Position numbers and translations under genes: made by a program. Below the pieces are notes generated by a model. It saw only the letters and a list, made by a program, of their open reading frames with translations, searched no databases and had not been told where the DNA came from. Positions 44,111 through 52,374 of a stretch of DNA of 64,000 bases are shown here, in pieces (position 1 is the first letter of the stretch; every line of letters starts with the position of its first letter). The stretch is from the NCBI RefSeq assembly GCF_051900425.1, contig NZ_JBHZGK010000003.1, forward strand, positions 248,001 to 312,000. The letters are read 5' to 3'. Source of the DNA: Frateuria_A sp051900425 (GTDB lineage Bacteria; Pseudomonadota; Gammaproteobacteria; Xanthomonadales; Rhodanobacteraceae).

Positions 44111-46417
44111 CTACAGCGGCGTGAGGTTGGCGTAGGCCGCCACCAGCCACTTGCTGCCGCTGCCCGCGAAGTTCACCTGCAACCGCGTGTGCGCACCGCT
44201 GCCTTCGGCGCTCACCACCACGCCCTCGCCGAAGCTCGGGTGGCTGACGCGCTGGCCGAGCTTGACCGGCAGCTCCTCCTGCAGCGGGGACGTGTCGGTA
44301 TAGCGGCCGGCGTACATCGGGCGGCTGACCTGCACGCGCGGGCGCACCTCGTCGACCAGCTCCGGCGGCATCTCGGCCAAAAAGCGCGAGGGTCGGGCGA
44401 GCATCTCGGTGCCGTGCATGCGGCGCGACTCGGCGTGGGTCACTACCAGGCGCTCGCGCGCGCGGGTGATGCCGACGTAGGCCAGGCGGCGTTCTTCTTC
44501 CAGCCGGCTCTCGTCCTCGGTGGAGCGCTGGCTGGGGAACAGGCCTTCCTCCATGCCGACCAGGAACACCAGCGGGAACTCCAGGCCCTTGGCCGAATGC
44601 AGCGTCATCAACTGCACGCAGTCGTCCCAGGCCTCGCCCTGGCCCTCGCCGGCCTCGAGCGCGGCGTGGGAGAGGAAGGCGGACAGTTCGGTGAGCCCGG
44701 CCTCGACGTCCTCCGGCGTCATGGCGAAGCGGCTGGCGACGTTGACCAGTTCGTCCAGGTTCTCCACGCGCGCCTCGCCGTTGCCGCGGCTGTCCTTCTC
44801 GTAGTGGTCGCGCAGGCCGGTGTGGGTGATGGCGTGGTCCATCTGCTCGGCGAGCGTGAGGCTCTCGTGACCTTGAGCCCTCTTCCCTTCGGGGAGAGGG
44901 TTGGGTGAGGGGTCGTTCGGAGCGGGGACTTCCGGCAAGCCCGACCCCTCACCCCAACCCTCTCCCCCTGCTCCTATTCCATTCGGGGGAGAGGGAGCGA
45001 AGTCCTTGGCCATCTGGTCGATCAGCGCCAGGAAGGCTTTCACCGCGTTCTTCGCGCGGCCGGCCAGCTCGCGCCCATCGGTCAACTCGCCCAGCGCTGC
45101 TTCCCACATCGAGCTGCCCTCGGCCCGCGCACGCCGGCGCAGCACGTCCAGCGTGCGGTCGCCGATGCCGCGCGGCGGCGTGTTCACCGCACGCTCGAAG
45201 GCGGCGTCGTCGTGGCGGTTGGCGGTCAGGCGCAGGTAGGCCAGCGCGTCCTTGACCTCGGCGCGCTCGAAGAAGCGCAGGCCGCCATAGACGCGGTAGG
45301 GAATGCTGCGCTGGCTCAGTTGTTCCTCGAAGTTGCGCGACTGCGCATTGGAGCGGTAGAGGATCGCGCAGTCCTTCGCACTGCCGTGCTCGTTGACGTA
45401 TTCGCGGATGCGTTCGATCACGAAGCGCGCCTCGTCCTGCTCGTTGTAGGCGGCGTACAGCGCGATGCGGTCGCCCTCCTCGCCGGCCGTCCACAGCTGC
45501 TTGCCCAGGCGCCCGCCGTTGCGTGCGATCACGCTGTTGGCGGCTTTCAGGATGGTGGCGGTGGAGCGGTAGTTCTGCTCCAGCTTGATCGTGCGCGCGC
45601 CGGGGAAGTCGCGCAGGAACTGCTGCATGTTCTCCACCTTGGCGCCACGCCAGCCGTAGATCGACTGGTCGTCGTCGCCGACGGCGAACACCTTCCCGAC
45701 ATTGCCGGCGAGCACGCGGATCCACGCGTACTGCAGCGCATTGGTGTCCTGGAACTCGTCGATCAGCAGATAGCGCCAGCGCTGCTGGTAATGCTCCAGC
45801 ACGGCCGGGTTCTTCAGCCACAGTTCGTGCGCGCGCAGCAGCAGTTCGGCGAAGTCGACCAGGCCGGCGCGCCGGCAGGCCTCTTCGTAGGCCTGGTAGA
45901 TCTGCACCAGTGTGCGGGTGACCGGGTGGTTGCCGTGCTCGATGGCGTCCGGGCGCTTGCCCTCGTCCTTCCAGCCGTTGATCTGCCAGGTGGCCTGGCG
46001 CGGCGGAAAGCGCGCCTCGTCCAGGCCGAGGCCGGCAACCACGCGCTTGATGAGCCGCTGCTGGTCGTCGGCATCGAGGATCTGGAAACCCTCCGGCAGC
46101 CCGGCCTCGCGCCAGTGCCGGCGCAGCAGGCGGTGGGCGATGCCGTGGAAGGTGCCGACGGTGAGGCCGGTGGTGCCGCCGGGGATCAGCGAATCCAGCC
46201 GCGCGCGCATCTCGCCGGCGGCCTTGTTGGTGAAGGTGACGGCCAGGATGGCCCACGGCGGCACCCGCTCGACCTGGGTCAGCCAGCCGATGCGGTGGGT
46301 CAGCACGCGGGTCTTGCCGGAACCGGCGCCGGCCAGCACCAAGTAATGGCCGGGGGGCGCGCAGACGGCTTCGCGCTGCGCGTCGTTGAGCGAGTCGATC
46401 AGGTACGAAACATCCAT
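44111..46417 (-). CDS. uvrD: DNA helicase II UvrD, with an in-frame repeat insertion
   Basis: 768-residue SF1A 3'-5' helicase for excision and mismatch repair. The start MDVSYLIDSLNDAQREAV equals the E. coli pattern; Walker A is LAGAGSGKTRVL (28-39), and LLIDEFQDTNALQY, GDDDQSIYGWRGA and VQLMTLHSAKGLEFPLVF follow. The C terminus (GQRVSHPSFGEGVVVSAEGSG, KWLVAAYANLTPL) is the UvrD tail, which separates it from Rep. It is about 48 residues longer than E. coli UvrD because residues about 473-513 are encoded by a family C repeat (low-complexity Pro/Gly/Glu), placed between ALIDQMAKD and LTLAEQMDHAI, in the 2B domain region. Confidence 0.95.
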   Translation of the reverse strand: MDVSYLIDSLNDAQREAVCAPPGHYLVLAGAGSGKTRVLTHRIGWLTQVERVPPWAILAVTFTNKAAGEMRARLDSLIPGGTTGLTVGTFHGIAHRLLRRHWREAGLPEGFQILDADDQQRLIKRVVAGLGLDEARFPPRQATWQINGWKDEGKRPDAIEHGNHPVTRTLVQIYQAYEEACRRAGLVDFAELLLRAHELWLKNPAVLEHYQQRWRYLLIDEFQDTNALQYAWIRVLAGNVGKVFAVGDDDQSIYGWRGAKVENMQQFLRDFPGARTIKLEQNYRSTATILKAANSVIARNGGRLGKQLWTAGEEGDRIALYAAYNEQDEARFVIERIREYVNEHGSAKDCAILYRSNAQSRNFEEQLSQRSIPYRVYGGLRFFERAEVKDALAYLRLTANRHDDAAFERAVNTPPRGIGDRTLDVLRRRARAEGSSMWEAALGELTDGRELAGRAKNAVKAFLALIDQMAKDFAPSPPNGIGAGGEGWGEGSGLPEVPAPNDPSPNPLPEGKRAQGHESLTLAEQMDHAITHTGLRDHYEKDSRGNGEARVENLDELVNVASRFAMTPEDVEAGLTELSAFLSHAALEAGEGQGEAWDDCVQLMTLHSAKGLEFPLVFLVGMEEGLFPSQRSTEDESRLEEERRLAYVGITRARERLVVTHAESRRMHGTEMLARPSRFLAEMPPELVDEVRPRVQVSRPMYAGRYTDTSPLQEELPVKLGQRVSHPSFGEGVVVSAEGSGAHTRLQVNFAGSGSKWLVAAYANLTPL
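44876..45000. repeat. family C repeat pair inside uvrD
   Basis: GGGGAGAGGGTTGGGTGAGG (44891 on) and the inverted CCTCACCCCAACCCTCTCCC (44947 on) form the same paired unit that elsewhere lies between genes. Here it is read in frame as residues with PSPPNGIGAGGEGWGEGSG and PSPNPLPEGKRAQG. Frame and stop-free reading are kept. Confidence 0.85.
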
Positions 46418-46474
46418 CGACCCATTGTACCGGGGCCTGCCAGGCACGCCGCGCAAACGCGGCGCGACGGGGAC

Positions 46475-46693
46475 TTACCTTTTCTTGACGAAACCGCCGA
46501 TGGTGAGCAGGCCGCCGACCACGATGCCCGCGATGCCGATCCACTGCGGCACGGCTTTCTCGTGCGTGGCCGAGATCCTGGCGGGGCCGAGCTGCGCCAC
46601 CGTGTCGGTCTGCGTGTAGCTGCCATTGCCCAGGGTCACCCAGATGCCCGCGACCAGCAGGATGATGCCGAAGATGATGAGTCCTGCCCGCAT
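46475..46693 (-). CDS. small membrane protein (DUF3185-like)
   Basis: 72 residues with two membrane segments: LIIFGIILLVAGIWVTLGNG at the start and WIGIAGIVVGGLLTIGGFV at the end, joined by a polar loop (SYTQTDTVAQLGPARISATHEKAVPQ). The pattern is like DUF3185 proteins; no function is known. It lies 57 bp upstream of uvrD and just downstream of the sRNA terminator on the same strand. Confidence 0.75.
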   Translation of the reverse strand: MRAGLIIFGIILLVAGIWVTLGNGSYTQTDTVAQLGPARISATHEKAVPQWIGIAGIVVGGLLTIGGFVKKR

Positions 46694-46749
46694 GAGCCGC
46701 CTCCACGGTTGAGTTCGGCCGATCTTAGCGGGCGCGGCCGTGAACGGGC

Positions 46750-46788
46750 AAAAAAAAAGCCCCGAAGGCTAGGGGGAACCTTCGGGGC
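46750..46788 (-). terminator. Rho-independent terminator of the sRNA (and of polA read-through)
   Basis: Perfect 10-bp stem GCCCCGAAGG/CCTTCGGGGC with a 10-nt C-rich loop, followed by nine T on the minus strand (nine A at 46750-46758 on the plus strand). Confidence 0.92.
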
Positions 46789-46868
46789 CGGGGGTGGATG
46801 CGAAACCCAGGGGAGAGGTTCGCATCCGGATGACCCGCTCAGGGAGGTGGACGGGTCGTGGATGCCGT
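46750..46868 (-). ncRNA. sX13-like small RNA with C-rich loops
   Basis: On the minus strand three hairpins follow each other: GACCCG/CGGGTC (46857-46832, loop with CCTCCC), GGATGCGAACC/GGGTTTCGCATCC (46827-46796, loop TCTCCCCT), and the terminator GCCCCGAAGG/CCTTCGGGGC (46788-46759, loop TTCCCCCTAG) with nine T. Position just downstream of polA, about 115 nt length, three stems and C-rich loops agree with Xanthomonas sX13 as I remember it, an Hfq-independent regulator pairing with G-rich mRNA leaders. The 5' end is uncertain: a further hairpin (46859-46880) and a TTGAAA box at 46915-46910 could place it near 46880. Confidence 0.65.
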
Positions 46869-46970
46869 TGCGTGCATCCAGAACATTGGATGCGTCCGCG
46901 GTAGGAAAGTTTCAAGGGAAGGGCTCGGGATGTCCGGAACAGGTCAGGATCCGTTCATTCGCACGAACTT

Positions 46971-47102
46971 GCTCCCCTCCCCTCCGGGGTGAGGGCAGGG
47001 GTGAGGGGTCGGGGCTTGCGCGGAAGCGGATTCGGGCTAGACGCTTTTTTTACTATCCCGCGAGCCCCCGCCCTCACCCAGCCCTCTCCCCGGAGGGATA
47101 GG
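46971..47102. repeat. family C repeat pair downstream of polA
   Basis: CTCCCCTCCCCTCCGGGGTGAGGG at the left and CGCCCTCACCCAGCCCTCTC with CCCGGAGGGATAGGG at the right, in inverted order, with the GCGAG/CTTGCGCGG arms inside. It lies between the polA stop and the sRNA promoter region. Confidence 0.65.
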
Positions 47103-47118
47103 GCTCAAAAGCAGCACG

Positions 47119-49845
47119 CTAGTGCGCCTGTTCCCAGTTCGCCCCGACGCCCACATCCACCACCAGCGGCACGGCAAGCTCGGCGGCGCCTGACATGCGC
47201 TCGATCACCGCCTGCCGCATGCCATCCACCGACTCCTCCTGCACCTCGAACACCAGTTCGTCGTGCACCTGCATCAGCATGTGGGCGTCGGTGCGGTCGC
47301 GCAGATAGGCGCCCATGGCGATCATCGCCCGCTTGATGATGTCGGCCGCGCTGCCCTGCATCGGCGCGTTCACCGCGGCGCGTTCGGCGCCGGAGCGTAG
47401 CGCCTGGTTGCGCGCCTTCAGGTTCTCCAGGTACAGCCGGCGGCCGAAGATGGTTTCCACGTAGCCGTCGCGATGGGCCTGCTCGCGGGTGGCGTCCATG
47501 AACGCGCGCACGCCGGCGAAGCGTGAGAAGTAGCGCGCCATGTAGTCGCTGGCTTCGCCGCGATCGATCCCCAGTTGCCGCGCCAGGCCGAACGCGCTCA
47601 TGCCGTACATCAGCCCGAAGTTGATCGCCTTGGCGGCGCGGCGCTGGTTGAGCGTGATGTCCTCCGGCGCCACGCCGAACACTTCGGCGGCGGTGGCGCG
47701 GTGCACGTCGCCGCCGCTCTTGAACGCACGCAGCAGCGCCTCGTCGCCGGACAGGTGCGCCATGATGCGCAGCTCGATCTGCGAGTAGTCGGCCGCCATC
47801 ACCACCCAGCCCTCCGGCGCCACGAAGGCAGCGCGGATGCGCCGGCCTTCGTCGGTGCGCACCGGGATGTTCTGCAGGTTCGGATCGGACGAAGAGATGC
47901 GCCCGGTCGCCACGGCGGCCTGGTGATAGCAGGTGTGCACGCGGCCGGTGCGCGGGTTGACCATGGAGGCCAACTTGTCGGTATACGTCGAGCGCAGCTT
48001 GGCCAGGCCGCGGTAGTCGAGGATCAGCCGCGGCAGCGCATGGTCGTCGGCGATCGCCTCCAGCGCTTCCTCGTTGGTCGAGGGCTGGCCCTTGGGTGTC
48101 TTCACCTTGGCCGCCAGGCCGAGCTGGTCGAACAGGATCGCCTGCAACTGCTTGGGCGAGTCCAGGCTGAACGCGCAGCCGGCCTCGGCAAAGGCCTGCT
48201 GCTGCAGCTCGTGCATGCGCTTGCCCAGCTCCTGGCTCTGCCTGCGCAGTTCGTCGACGTCGATCAGCACGCCCTTGCGTTCCATGCCCGCGAGGATCGG
48301 CGCGAGCGGCACCTCGATCTCTTCGTACACACGCTTGAGCGCAGGCACGGTATCGAGCATCGGCTGCAGCGCCTCGTGCAGGCGCAGGGTGATGTCGGCG
48401 TCCTCGGCGGCGTAGCGGCAGGCGGTGTCCAGGTCCACCTGCGAGAACGGGATCTGCTTGGCGCCCTTGCCCGCGACGTCCTCGTACCTGATCGTCTGGT
48501 AGTTGAGGTAGCGGCTGGCCAGCGAATCCATGTCGTGGCGCGTGGCGGTGGCGTTCCATACGTAGGAGGCCAGCATGGAATCGTGCCTGAGCCCCTCGAC
48601 GAGGATGCCGTAGTGCGACAGCACGTTGATGTCGTACTTCGAATGCTGGCCGAGCTTCGGGATGGCCGGGTCCTCGAACAGCGGCTTGACTGCGTGCAGC
48701 ACCTGGTCGCGGTCAAGCTGCCAGGGCGCGCCGGGGTAGTCGTGCGCGAGCGGGATGTAGCAGGCCTTGCCCGATTCCACCGCAAAGGACAGGCCGATCA
48801 GCTCGGCGCGCATCGCGTCGATGTCGCTGGTTTCCGTGTCGAAGGCGATCAGCGGCGCCTCGCGCAGCACCTTCAGCCAATGCTCGAAGCGCTCGGGTGA
48901 AGTAACCAGTTCGTACTCGCCCGGCTTCGCCGCCGCGGGCGCCGGCGTGTGCGGTGCGGGGGCGACCGCGGCCACAGGCGCGGGGCCCGGTTCGCCGAGC
49001 GTTTCCGCGTCCAGCTCCCGCAGCGCCGCCTTGAACTCGTAGCGGGTGAACAGCTCGCGCAGCGCGGCGGTTTCGCGCTCGCGCAGGGTGAGGTCGGTCG
49101 GGCCGTGCTCGAGTTCCAGGTCGGTGCGGATGGTCACCAGCTCGCGCGAGAGCGGCAGCTTGGGCAACGCCTCGCGCAGGTATTCGCCGATCTTGCCCCC
49201 GATCTTGTCGGCGCTGGCGATCACGCCGTCCAGCGAACCGTATTCGGCCAGCCATTTGGCTGCCGTCTTGGGGCCGCATTTGGTCACGCCGGGCACGTTG
49301 TCGATGCTGTCGCCGGTGAGCGAGAGGAAATCGACGATGCGCTCGGGCGGCACGCCGAACTTTTCGGTCACGCCGGCGATGTCCAGCGTGGTGTTGGTCA
49401 TCGTGTTGATCAGCTTCACGTGCGGGCCGACCAGCTGCGCCAGGTCCTTGTCGCCGGTGGAGATCGTCACGTCGATGCCCTGCGCCGCGGCCGCCTGGGC
49501 CAGCGTGCCGATCACGTCGTCGGCTTCCACGCCCGGCACGCACAGGATCGGGAAGCCGAGTGCGCCGACGATCGCCATCATCGGCTCGACCTGCGCGCGC
49601 AGGTCGTCGGGCATGGCCGCGCGATTGGCCTTGTACTCGGCGTAGATGTCGTCGCGGAAGGTGCGCCCGGGCGCGTCGCAGACGAAGGCCAGGTACTCCG
49701 GCTGCGCCTTGAGCGTCGCGCGCAGCATGTTGACCACGCCGAAGAGTGCGCCCGTCGGTTCGCCGCGCGCGTTGGTCAGCGGCGGCAGCGCGTGGAAGGC
49801 GCGGTAGAGGTAGGAGGAGCCGTCGATCAGGATGAGCTGTGCCAT
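47119..49845 (-). CDS. polA: DNA polymerase I
   Basis: 908-residue PolA with all three domains: 5'-3' exonuclease (about 1-290; LILIDGSSYLYRAFHALPPL, GVEADDVIGTLA, LTGDSIDNVPGVTKCGPKTA), 3'-5' exonuclease (about 310-510; Exo I block LIAFDTETSDIDAMRAEL) and polymerase (about 520-908; DPNLQNIPVRTDEGRRIR, AADYSQIELRIMAHLSGD, LMYGMSAFGLARQLGI and MLMQVHDELVFEV). Exonuclease residues look intact. It removes Okazaki primers and fills repair gaps. It is divergent from DUF2782 by 98 bp, and the sRNA locus follows downstream. Confidence 0.98.
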   Translation of the reverse strand: MAQLILIDGSSYLYRAFHALPPLTNARGEPTGALFGVVNMLRATLKAQPEYLAFVCDAPGRTFRDDIYAEYKANRAAMPDDLRAQVEPMMAIVGALGFPILCVPGVEADDVIGTLAQAAAAQGIDVTISTGDKDLAQLVGPHVKLINTMTNTTLDIAGVTEKFGVPPERIVDFLSLTGDSIDNVPGVTKCGPKTAAKWLAEYGSLDGVIASADKIGGKIGEYLREALPKLPLSRELVTIRTDLELEHGPTDLTLRERETAALRELFTRYEFKAALRELDAETLGEPGPAPVAAVAPAPHTPAPAAAKPGEYELVTSPERFEHWLKVLREAPLIAFDTETSDIDAMRAELIGLSFAVESGKACYIPLAHDYPGAPWQLDRDQVLHAVKPLFEDPAIPKLGQHSKYDINVLSHYGILVEGLRHDSMLASYVWNATATRHDMDSLASRYLNYQTIRYEDVAGKGAKQIPFSQVDLDTACRYAAEDADITLRLHEALQPMLDTVPALKRVYEEIEVPLAPILAGMERKGVLIDVDELRRQSQELGKRMHELQQQAFAEAGCAFSLDSPKQLQAILFDQLGLAAKVKTPKGQPSTNEEALEAIADDHALPRLILDYRGLAKLRSTYTDKLASMVNPRTGRVHTCYHQAAVATGRISSSDPNLQNIPVRTDEGRRIRAAFVAPEGWVVMAADYSQIELRIMAHLSGDEALLRAFKSGGDVHRATAAEVFGVAPEDITLNQRRAAKAINFGLMYGMSAFGLARQLGIDRGEASDYMARYFSRFAGVRAFMDATREQAHRDGYVETIFGRRLYLENLKARNQALRSGAERAAVNAPMQGSAADIIKRAMIAMGAYLRDRTDAHMLMQVHDELVFEVQEESVDGMRQAVIERMSGAAELAVPLVVDVGVGANWEQAH

Positions 49846-49943
49846 CCGGGCATTCTCGCACGCGTGCCATGAGGTCGCGGTTCACCGGGCCGCGCCAGGG
49901 CCGCTGCTATGCTCGCCGCACATCTCCCCCCGGACCCGAAGCC

Positions 49944-50405
49944 ATGAAGCTTGCCGCCGCGCTCGTCCTCGTTCCTGCCTTCCTCGCCGCGCCCGCTTTC
50001 GCCCAGTCGACGCCGCCGCCGGTGAACGTGCCGCCGCCGCCGGGGATGAACGATCCGGGCGTCGAGCCGAGCGCACCAGCGCCGGCGCAGCAGCAGGCCG
50101 CGACGCCGGCGCGAACCGGCACTTCGCTGCTGCCGCGCAAGCCCGAGCCGATCCGGTCGGGCGAGCCGATGCCCGAGGTCAGCGTGCATCAGCAGGGCGA
50201 GAACGTCGTGCAGGAATATCGCCGCAACGGACAGCTTTACATGGTGGTGGTCACGCCGCCGAACGGCATCGCGCAGACCTACATGGTCGATCCGAGCGGT
50301 CGGCTGGTCGACGAGCACGGGCAGAAGCCCACGCGGCCGGTGATGTACAAGATCCTCGAGTGGGGCAAGTCCAAGCCCGCGCCGGCGTCCTCCGCGGGCG
50401 ACTGA
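49944..50405 (+). CDS. DUF2782 family exported protein
   Basis: 153 residues: signal peptide (MKLAAALVLVPAFLAAPAFA), a Pro/Ala-rich linker (PPPVNVPPPPGMNDP), then the compact DUF2782 domain (about 85-135: VSVHQQGENVVQEYRRNGQL, VTPPNGIAQTYMVDPSGR). Short exported domain of unknown role; the position divergent from polA is recurrent in gammaproteobacteria (family knowledge). ATG at 49944 is set by the signal peptide. EamA follows 7 bp after its stop, in one operon. Confidence 0.88.
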   Translation: MKLAAALVLVPAFLAAPAFAQSTPPPVNVPPPPGMNDPGVEPSAPAPAQQQAATPARTGTSLLPRKPEPIRSGEPMPEVSVHQQGENVVQEYRRNGQLYMVVVTPPNGIAQTYMVDPSGRLVDEHGQKPTRPVMYKILEWGKSKPAPASSAGD

Positions 50406-50412
50406 GGAGATC

Positions 50413-50844
50413 ATGGACCTGCGCCAGAGCTGGCTGCTGTTCGCGCTGGGCTCGGCGTTCTTCGCCGCGCTCACCGCGCTGTTCGGCAAGCTCGGCGTGG
50501 CCGGGATCAACTCCAACCTGGCGACCTTCATCCGCACGCTGGTGATCCTTGCGGTCACCGCCGGCATCCTCAGCCTGCGCGGCGAGTGGGCGCGCCCGGC
50601 AGGGCTGCCGTGGCACAGCTGGGTGTTCCTGGTGCTCTCGGGCGTGGCCACGGGGCTGTCGTGGCTCTGCTACTACCGCGCGCTGCAACTGGGGCCGGTG
50701 AGCAAGGTCGCGCCGATCGACAAGCTCAGCGTGGCGATGGTGATCGTGCTGGGGGTGATGTTTCTGGGCGAGAGACCGAGCGTGCCGCTGCTGGTCGGTG
50801 GTGGGTTGATCGTCGCCGGCGCCATCGTCATCGCGTTGTCTTGA
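50413..50844 (+). CDS. single-domain EamA/DMT transporter
   Basis: 143-residue inner membrane protein with five membrane segments and one EamA repeat (LLFALGSAFFAALTALFGKLGVAGI, SWLCYYRALQLGPVSKVAPIDKLSV, FLGERPSVPLLVGGGLIVAG). Single-repeat members work as dimers. The substrate is unknown. It is co-transcribed with DUF2782; a family A repeat pair begins 6 bp after the stop. Confidence 0.87.
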   Translation: MDLRQSWLLFALGSAFFAALTALFGKLGVAGINSNLATFIRTLVILAVTAGILSLRGEWARPAGLPWHSWVFLVLSGVATGLSWLCYYRALQLGPVSKVAPIDKLSVAMVIVLGVMFLGERPSVPLLVGGGLIVAGAIVIALS

Positions 50845-50849
50845 GGGAT

Positions 50850-50909
50850 GGTGGGCTGAAGCCCACCCTACCAACCCCCGCGGACCCGCAGGGTGGGCTT
50901 CAGCCCACC
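50850..50909. repeat. family A REP pair, right of EamA and next to the RAYT gene
   Basis: GGTGGGCTGAAGCCCACCCTAC (50850-50871, GTAG head on the minus strand) faces GGGTGGGCTTCAGCCCACC (50891-50909). The pair ends 5 bp before the stop codon of the RAYT gene. Confidence 0.9.
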
Positions 50910-50913
50910 ACCG

Positions 50914-51441
50914 TTACTCGCCAAAGCGCGCGCGCGTGTCGCCTTCCTTCGTGCCCGCCCAATCCTGCGCCAGCAGTCCTCGGGCTACGTAGCGGTGGAA
51001 GCTTGACCAAGGCCAATCTCTGACCTGATCCACATGCCCGTGCTTGACAGGGTTGTAGTGGATGTAATCGATGTGGTTCCGGAAGTCCCCTTCGTCACGG
51101 ATCGTGTGTTCCCAAAAGCGGCGTTGCCACACGCCGCGCTCGCGTCGGGAACGGCGTGCTGGCGGACCGCCGTCCGGCAGGTTCCGCGAAAAGCTGGCTT
51201 TCAGGTGCGCGACGCGCGTGGCGTAGTCCGCATCGTCACTCGGCAGCGTGCAGAGCAGGTGCAGGTGTTCGGGAAGCACCACCATTGCCTCCACGCTGAA
51301 AGGCCTGGCACGAAGTGCCTGCCGAAGTGCCGCCCGCAACAGACCGATGTGCTGCGTCAGCAGGGCGCTGCGCCGGTCGGCGAGTGCGAGGGTGAAGAAG
51401 AAGGTGCCGCCCGGTTGCCATGTACGCAGGTAATTGCTCAT
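50914..51441 (-). CDS. REP-associated tyrosine transposase (RAYT, TnpA-REP)
   Basis: 175-residue Y1 transposase-like enzyme of the IS200/IS605 superfamily. The HUH motif is His59-Leu60-His61 in VLPEHLHLLCTLP; the catalytic Tyr is expected at Tyr126 in NHIDYIHYNPVKHGHV, and the RAYT end DWPWSSFHRYV is present. RAYTs cut single-stranded REP sequences at the GTAG head and are thought to spread REPs; they usually sit as single copies between two REP pairs. Here family A pairs lie on both sides (50850-50909 and 51514-51581), so family A is the likely substrate. The gene looks intact. Confidence 0.93.
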   Translation of the reverse strand: MSNYLRTWQPGGTFFFTLALADRRSALLTQHIGLLRAALRQALRARPFSVEAMVVLPEHLHLLCTLPSDDADYATRVAHLKASFSRNLPDGGPPARRSRRERGVWQRRFWEHTIRDEGDFRNHIDYIHYNPVKHGHVDQVRDWPWSSFHRYVARGLLAQDWAGTKEGDTRARFGE

Positions 51442-51513
51442 CGCGACAGCGTCGGTCGCCAGCCCTTGATGCGGCAGCGGGGGAAGGCGCCGTGGCGGGT
51501 AGGTTTTGCGCGA

Positions 51514-51581
51514 GGTTGCGGTGGGCTGAAGCCCACCCTACAAAGTCACGGTCGTAGGGTGGGCTTCAGCCCACCGCAACC
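51514..51581. repeat. family A REP pair, upstream of the RAYT gene
   Basis: A 68-bp near-perfect palindrome: GGTTGCGGTGGGCTGAAGCC, then CCACCCTAC, a 11-bp spacer, GTAGGGTGGGCTTCAGCCCA and CCGCAACC. Both GTAG heads point inward. It ends 5 bp before the GST stop codon. Confidence 0.92.
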
Positions 51582-51585
51582 CGCG

Positions 51586-52299
51586 TCAGGTCGGATCGTC
51601 CAGCGCGGGGTAATGGCGGAAGATGCCCTGTTCGTTGAACGGCAGGCGCCGCGGCGAGGCGAGATAGGCGGCGATGCGCGGGCGCCGGGAGACGTCCTCG
51701 GCCAGCGCGCACAGGCGTGGCAGGTCCTTGCGCAGGCGGCGCATGGCGTTGGGAAAGGCGTAATCCAGGCCAGCCATCAACTGGAACAGCGACAGGTCGA
51801 CGTAGGAGTGTTCGCCCAGCGCGTGCCTGCCGTCCGAGCGCGCCAGCACCTGTTCGAAATAGCCCAGGTACTTGGGCAGCCGGTGCGTGCGCAGGTCGGC
51901 CGCGCGGCGCACGGCTTCCTGCTGCTGATCCTCGTAGTACAGGCTGGCGGCGATCGGATGGTGGCTGTCGTGGATCTCGGCGACCAGGTCGGCAATGGTC
52001 AGCTGCAGCTGGTTGGCGTAGATGCGCCGCGCCTCGCCCTCGGGCACCAGCCGCAGGTGCTGGCCCAGGTAGGCCAGGATGGCTGCGGTCTGCGCGATCA
52101 GCAGGTGGCCGGCACGCAGGATGGGTGGGGCGAAGGGCAGCGCATCTTCGGTGCTTTCGCCGGTGAGGAAGGGATCCATCACGGCATCACCGCGGTTGCG
52201 GGCGACGTCGACGTAGTCGGCACCGACATCTTCCAGCGCAAGCCGGATGAATTCGCCGCGTCCCTGGATGCCAGTCCAGTAGTAGAGCTCGTAGGTCAT
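51586..52299 (-). CDS. glutathione S-transferase family protein
   Basis: 237-residue GST. The thioredoxin-fold N domain has YELYYWTGIQGRGEFIRLALEDVGADY (Tyr near position 6-7), FAPPILRAGHLLIAQTAAILAYLGQHLRL with the cis-Pro and the Gln/Thr glutathione site; the helical C domain has LGEHSYVDLSLFQLMAGLDYAFPNAM. The sequence resembles sigma/mu-type bacterial GSTs. The substrate is unknown. The RAYT locus lies downstream. Confidence 0.88.
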   Translation of the reverse strand: MTYELYYWTGIQGRGEFIRLALEDVGADYVDVARNRGDAVMDPFLTGESTEDALPFAPPILRAGHLLIAQTAAILAYLGQHLRLVPEGEARRIYANQLQLTIADLVAEIHDSHHPIAASLYYEDQQQEAVRRAADLRTHRLPKYLGYFEQVLARSDGRHALGEHSYVDLSLFQLMAGLDYAFPNAMRRLRKDLPRLCALAEDVSRRPRIAAYLASPRRLPFNEQGIFRHYPALDDPT

Positions 52300-52374
52300 G
52301 GCTGGGCCTCCGTACCGGCCAAGCCTCGCAATGCACACCACAAGGTGCCGTGAGGGCGCATCATCGGCAGCCGT

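Noticed and set aside
50850..51581. Full insertion sequence of the IS200/IS605 type
   Set aside because: The transposase has the RAYT signature (YIHYNPVKHG, DWPWSSFHRY), is flanked by REP pairs and not by IS200 ends, and no TnpB is present.
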